Part shown: positions 58,113 to 64,000 of the stretch, piece after piece | Layout: every line of letters starts with the position of its first letter | Numbering within the stretch: the first letter of the stretch is position 1 | Assembly (NCBI RefSeq): GCF_964204645.1 | Contig: NC_134025.1 | Coordinates: 20,924,001 to 20,988,000 of the forward strand | Source: Tubulanus polymorphus | Taxonomy: Eukaryota > Nemertea > Palaeonemertea > Tubulaniformes > Tubulanidae | Length of the DNA stretch: 64,000 nt | Reading direction: 5' to 3' | The notes under the pieces: generated by a model | What the model was told of the DNA's origin: nothing | Databases searched by the model: none | The model's input: the letters and a program-made list of their open reading frames with translations, nothing else | Made by a program: the position numbers and the translations under genes

Positions 58113-61100
58113 TCGTGGTTATTTTTCCACGCCAGATAATTGATCCTTATAAACAATAATTACCCTCTCTACCAGCGTGTAATAATCTAGTGCGAACAAA
58201 GCGAACTAAACCGCGGTTCGAGAAGCCCATGTTTCTTTAACGATTTGTTTGGACAAACGTTTTCTGTTAATGCCCAATTTGTTCCTACCACCCAAGTGAA
58301 CAGACTGTAGTAGCTATCCAGTCGTTCATCAATCTAACCGGGTGAAAAATTTATTTCAGCAAACTTTGTCTCGGATAATAGGCCGATGAAGGTCTCGGCA
58401 TGGGGTGCCTTAAGACGGTCACTTGACCACCTCTTGAACCGCCGCGGCTCATCGGCGAAGAGTATCGTTATTCTACTATATTGCCGTTATTAACTGATTC
58501 TCGAGATCGGACAGACGCTTCGTAATTAGTGTGATATTAACGAGATGCCCAATTTACCCTCGCCGAAAACCAAGAGCATCGAAATGAATCTTGAAACGAT
58601 TACGCAGAACATCATAATTTTTCGATATTTCTGGCCATCTTGAGATGTTGCCCGACTACATAAGTGAATTTTTCAATTCTAGACTACAAATGTGAATTTT
58701 AAATTCTAATAGTGATTTACATCGTGATTGAAGCACTTACAATTATTTTTCTAATGGCAACACTTACATTATCTATACAGTGTATAACATAATGCTCACC
58801 AGCAAAATGTCAGTAAACTCTTGTATATATAAGGCAACAAACGATACTTTTTTTCTCCTAATATAATATAATATAATATAATATATTTTATTTCCACTAA
58901 ATATCACAATATATCATTATACATTTTAAAAATGAAGTTAAGTGAAATATTTTAATATTAAGCAGGGGAGACTTGAAGAAGCCAGTTAAGACTAATCGGT
59001 CGGGTAGTCTTGTAAATCGCAACAAAATTTGTTATTAGTACATTTCAATAGTTACCGAGTCTGTTATGGTTGGCTTGCTCATGATTTTAAAGAAAAGGTT
59101 ATTTCACAAGGTAGATAGGCGACCGGCCGGCTCAGCGAAAGGAGAAACGAGGTATCAATTTTTTCAATCTGTTCAGTGGTTTAAATTCGAAAAAATAATG
59201 GCCCGTTCTAGTTTTTCGAAATTCTAATGTTTTTTTTCTGAAACTACAGTTGCGAGTCCACTGTTAGATGAACTAAGGTGTTTGAAGGATTGAAAAGGAA
59301 TTATTTTTCTATAATTCAAAGGTTGGCTACGAAGTAGTTTTAGATCTTAAAACTGGTTTTAACTTGTTTGATTGGTTATAGAGCTGAGATGGCCTTAAAC
59401 TTATCTTAAGTCTAAACCATGATTGTATGGAACCAGTCCTGGAGTCAACCGAGTCACGAATGGGAATCTGGATCATCGGTGCTATCGAGATTCAACGTCG
59501 TTAATTTCCAACTACCCGCATGTTTTCGTTTAAATTTTCATGTTATTCGTACCGCATCAACACATGATCTTAGAAGTGTCCATTCCGCCCAGAGTCACTA
59601 CGGTACGGAAAATGCATAGGAACAATGGCGTAGTGCCCGACCATCAGACGGTACCCGGAGGGATCGAGAGCGTGCTTATTTCCCCAGTGACGAGTCTCTC
59701 GATCGACGCCTTCAGCTTTGTCTTTGAGCCAAACGACACACACACACACCGTCCCGTCTCAACTCTCTTATCGGCACTGAATTTTCCCGTTTTCCCCTCT
59801 GGGCTGTATAGCTCCTGGCGACCTATTAGACAACTTTGAAATCCACAAGAGCGTATGATCAATGCACGTGTTTGGAAATTGGTTATTCAACTAATTAAAT
59901 CCGAATATTTTCACAAAAACGGTGTCCGCGGCCCGGTTTCTCTGGGAAAAATCTTTGCATTGTGACGCGTTTTTATCATTTCTGTTCACGTAATCTTTAA
60001 GTGCGAAGGTGGGAAAGATCGGGAAATCGCATTCGGTTATGACGGGGGCTTTTGTCCACCGCCAAATGGTATGGCATTGCAATCGTATATCGTATAATTA
60101 CGGGATGGCGGAGTCAAATAGAGCGAGCATAAGACACCAACAGGACTGTAATTATCGGGCGAGAACTGACAATGTTTCGATAGTCGACTCGCAGGAGCAC
60201 TTTTACTTGTTAAATATGACAGCCTTGTTCACGGAAGCGATTAATGGTTTGTAATAAGTGTCTCGTCGATGATTTTATCTCCTCGCCGATATGCGAATAA
60301 GTGCGTGTAATTATAGCGACCAACCTCAGCAACCAATTCAACTTCGAGTTGAAATACAAGAAAGACCCCCTTTTCAATATCTCGGTCGAAGTGATTTTGT
60401 AACAAGGGCGTAGCCGCGAAGATGGATATTTTATGTAGTTACGCGAACTCGGATTCCATTTTCAAAAACATTTGAATTTATGGAAAACATACAAAGGACC
60501 GAAAAGATTTTCTAACTTTAGGAGAGCAAAAATCTTGAGAGTATGATGCAATTATTCATCATATTTTTGCACACAAAAGAATCTTATTTACTTTTAATTC
60601 GCTCGAAGCTGAATTGGACCAAATTGACATATCAACCAAAAGAAAAAAATTCCACAATTGCGAACTAGTTTTCTAATAATAAAAATAGACATACGCCCGT
60701 GGCTGCATTGATCTTCCGAAGAAGTTTAGTTAAGTTTTTTTTTTGATTTATCACAATCAAATGACATAATTCTCGATGAACAAAGAATTAGCAGAAAAAC
60801 GATATAAACATATATACATTAACAGAGTTCAAAAAATATTTACTGGAAAAAATGCAGGAAACGAGCAACGTACTATACACATAATTTCAAACATCAAATT
60901 AAACATAATATTCAAACCCCGATTTAACATACTTTGTCTTGATAGCATATTTCAATAGCATATCTATTCCAATTTACTACTTATATCGTTAAAGATTCTT
61001 TTTATGTAACTTGTACCAATATTTGGCAAATCAAATTTCGTTTAAAAGAATGATATAACGTATGGCTGCCAACCTCTAAAAAGTGCTTTCAATTTTTTTC

Positions 61101-63270
61101 AGCAACATTTCATTGAAATGTGAAAGAAAAAGTTCAAATTAATCAGCAATCAATAGTAAGACTCTCAGTGACATCTTTCATATTTCTGTATGCATCGATT
61201 CAATTTCTCGTTAAAAATAGTAACAAATACTAAAAATCAGGAACAGTTGGCAGCTCTGGTAAAGGCGTTCAGACGAAAATTCCAGGTACTAAGCGCGATA
61301 CGTGCGACCGGAAGAAAAAGCTATTTATCCTTTTCAATACGAATGCATCGCGAGAATTAATTCGCGGCAAATGTAGAAAATTATCTTACACAAAACGATC
61401 GCTTCGAACCCTTAAGCTTGAGATACAAAGCCAAAATCAGAATCTATAGATCTATGTATGATGTTATAAATCGACCGTATGACTCTTCATCGTGTCCTAA
61501 TCTTCTTAGGCCGCGGAAGATTTATGGAATGAAGATTTGAGATCAACAAAGGCAATCGAAAACGGTGTCCTACATTATATATCTATATTCTGTATATGCT
61601 TAATTAAAGTCTAAATCAATGGCTCGTGTCTGATGGACAATCAGATAGACAGATGGGGCCAGGGGGCAGTAGTTAACGATACGATATCGACAAGGGTACG
61701 TCTTTGACCGCCGCTTTTGTGATCTTGTCTAAATTCGTTTCGTCGTAAGTACTAGAGACAATAGCGATTATCGCGTTATCGACCCGTGGACGTACTTGTC
61801 GTCTTTATTGTTTTGCGGTTGAGAGGTAAATGAATCTGTCAAGCATTTAGCCACATAGGGTGTCACAAGCTGACTAGGATGCTCGACACCTTCCCCTAAA
61901 TTGTCCAATTTTCGCGTTAACGCTCGTCAATGCGACTTCACGCGCGGTCTTTCATTACGAGAGCGTAACGAAAAGCGAATTTGCTAAACATAATTATATA
62001 CTTATATACTATGCCCACGTCGTTCCAGGCGTTTGTGAATTCAAAGAAATGTGTAAACACTCGCAAAACACGCCGGCACAATGTAGAAAACAATCCTCCA
62101 AACAACCGGCAGATACACCGTGAAATTAAGGGATATAGTTTGCCAAATCACCTTTCAACATAACTGTTTATTTGTCGTTGAAAGCTTTCCTTTAAAAGGA
62201 CGAACCGCCGAAGTGGTTAAACAAATATTATCCGCTATATACCACGTATAAATAAACTGTCAACTACTTGTGTATTATACATTTCAATGTTTCGGAGTAA
62301 GTAAACTTTCGGAGGATCATCGAGAGGTTAATTCTACGTTCCAATAGAGAATGGATATATATATTTTTTCTCTTTGACGTAAGATTTGTTTCAACGGCCG
62401 TGGTGGGAGACATGTCATTCCATACGACCCAGGACATCGCAAATAAGCGCCGCTAATTAGCGGATGGCCATGTAGATGTCCCATTTGCACGTACACCCCA
62501 TCCTAACACGATTTCACAATAGTTGCGCGAAATGCCCCCCTACGATGTGCAAATTAATGCTTACAAGCTGACAATTTAGTAATTATATTTTCACCATCAT
62601 TTAGCCGTAAGTCGCTTCCTGTTGAACTCGCTACTATGTTGGGTAAACACGACAATTAAAGGTGGCAATTTTCAATTTCGATTCGTATAGTGTTCTGGCG
62701 TCTCCCGCGCACACGGCCACAAATCATAATCGTACCGTCTAATTGGAGATTACCAAATGACGATTGCCAATTGATGTCGCTCTAATCTATAGAGAATTCC
62801 ACAATGATAACGAAATAATGTTAAGTCCGAAAATGTATCCTTGAGCTAGTAGAGTATTCCATACATTTCAACTATATTCTTATAGTCATCTTCAGGGTTA
62901 CTGAATTACATCAGAAATTATGAAATATATACATATACAATCCAGAACAAAGCGACTTATTAAGTCATCTTAAGTGAAACAAACATTCTATAGAAGTGTG
63001 TTAGGACCATCTACATTGGAAACGAAAACGATTAATCTCAATGTCTTACAGTTGATGAAAAATGGTATAGGAATTCATAACTACCGTACTACGTTTCTTT
63101 CGCATCCCCTTCGTAGGCGGCCATAAATCATAATGACCGTCCAGTTTGAGATGTCCAGCTATGTCGATTGCAAATTGTTTCAATCTTCTTTGGAAGTTTG
63201 ATAAGGGCTTTCATCGATAAATTAAGAAGATAAATTTTACTGCCTTGCCTGGATGTTGATAATATGAAAA
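58113..63270. other. Gene desert, candidate regulatory DNA
   Basis: No gene is supported. Patches of more balanced composition stand out from the AT-rich background, notably 58370-58620, 61600-61960 and 62390-62800, with several TAATTA/ATTAAT homeodomain-like cores. Such deserts beside developmental bHLH genes often hold enhancers, but this is inference. The stretch also contains the MITE at 58955-59178 and a taata repeat at 58860-58885. Confidence 0.4.
58955..59178. mobile_element. AAGGCTA-family MITE, diverged copy
   Basis: Internal blocks cggtcgggtagtcttgtaaa, ttatggttggcttgctcatg, aggcgaccggccggctc and ggagaaacgaggtatcaatt match the family in order. Both terminal repeats are eroded (aagccagttaag on the left, ttcaatctgtt on the right). 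Confidence 0.6.
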
Positions 63271-63317
63271 ATAATTTTATCGAGACCACGGTGTTTACCG
63301 AGACGAATGAAGCAAAA

Positions 63318-64000
63318 TGATTATTTACAAACATATTAATGTTTTTAATGAAAATTGACAATACCATAGAACATATCTTGGTTTCTTTCAAATCTGTTTC
63401 CCCAAATGTCGAAACGTCGTGGTTTCAATGAGAAAGCATTTAACTCAATCTTATCTCCACGTTATATCAAAATGTTTCATATTTTGTATATTTTTGTTTA
63501 CGGCATGTTGTAATTTATTGTGTAGATAAATGATCAAATTATTAGTATTATTTGACGTATATTTGTATCATCGGTACGAAAAGGATAATAAAGAAGTTTC
63601 CACTTTCTAGGCGCCATTTTGTGGCGGTACCTCGAGGTCCCCATTGTTGCGATAATTTGTGCTCATGTTTAAAACATAAGTTTTGAATGAACATCATATA
63701 GCTCTCCTGTCTCTTGCTTGATTAACTTAATATATACACCATTCTTGATTCTTGGATTTTTTCAACGCATTATTTACAAACATATTTATGTTTTAATGAA
63801 AATTGACAATACCAGGGAATATATCCTGGTTTCTTTCAAATCTGTTTTCCCAAACATCGAAACGTCGTTGTTTCAATGAGAAATCAATTAACGAATAATG
63901 GGGGGGGGGGACAAGAAACTATCATAAGCCCTTGTTGGCTTCATCTAGTCTCCACGTTATATCAAAATGTTTCATATTTTGTATATTTTTGTTTATGACA
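63318..64000 (+). repeat. Direct repeat pair, units 63318-63512 and 63769-64000 (second runs to the window edge)
   Basis: Both units begin attatttacaaacatatt and share aatgaaaattgacaatacca, tggtttctttcaaatctgtt, cgaaacgtcg, gtttcaatgagaaa, and finally ctccacgttatatcaaaatg then tttcatattttgtatatttt. Unit 2 contains an extra 35-40 bp that includes an 11-base G run (63900-63910). Starts are 451 bp apart. The pair may continue beyond the window. Confidence 0.8.

Overview
This window is nuclear DNA from an animal, most likely a marine invertebrate and probably a lophotrochozoan (mollusc, annelid or brachiopod-like). The evidence is spliced genes with GT-AG introns, an Olig-type bHLH gene, an FMRFamide-receptor-like GPCR, a fucolectin-domain (FTP) secreted protein, a CR1-like non-LTR retrotransposon, and many short inverted-repeat DNA elements. 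The phylum is inferred from the gene types and not proven. No bacterial-type operons, rRNA genes, convincing tRNAs or CRISPR arrays were seen.

Layout. 1-22.3 kb holds no gene I can support. It is AT-rich intergenic DNA with several families of terminal-inverted-repeat elements (MITE-like), a pogo-like element and the first copy of a 678-bp repeat. 22.3-24.9 kb holds an intronless minus-strand GPCR broken by one in-frame TGA, followed upstream by a degenerate fragment of a sister GPCR. 26.2-28.6 kb holds a five-exon minus-strand gene for a secreted fucolectin-type protein. Its exons were rebuilt by hand and the reading phase is consistent across all four introns. The second 678-bp repeat copy (29.0-29.7 kb) is inverted relative to the first, so the pair brackets the GPCR and lectin genes. 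30.0-34.9 kb is occupied by retrotransposon sequence: a plus-strand LINE tail, then an almost full minus-strand CR1-like LINE (zinc knuckles plus SGNH esterase in ORF1, endonuclease plus reverse transcriptase in ORF2) broken by frameshifts and a small deletion. 35.7-36.6 kb is a single-exon LicD-family membrane protein. 39.3-41.7 kb is a four-exon TauD/TfdA-type 2-oxoglutarate dioxygenase on the minus strand. 50.4-51.1 kb is an intronless Olig-family bHLH gene with a TATA box, an inverted CCAAT box and a poly(A) signal. 51.8-64 kb has no supported gene and is a plausible regulatory desert for Olig.

The genes do not form a pathway. The window looks like an ordinary gene-poor animal locus where repeats have repeatedly entered introns and flanks. 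The points most worth a second look are the in-frame TGA in the GPCR, a MITE ending 16 nt before a splice acceptor in the lectin gene, a 222-bp near-perfect palindrome next to a 40-bp minisatellite in the same gene, the inverted 678-bp repeat pair, and the esterase-bearing LINE. I found no convincing new multi-gene system. Exon boundaries, repeat ends and homologies were read by eye without database searches.
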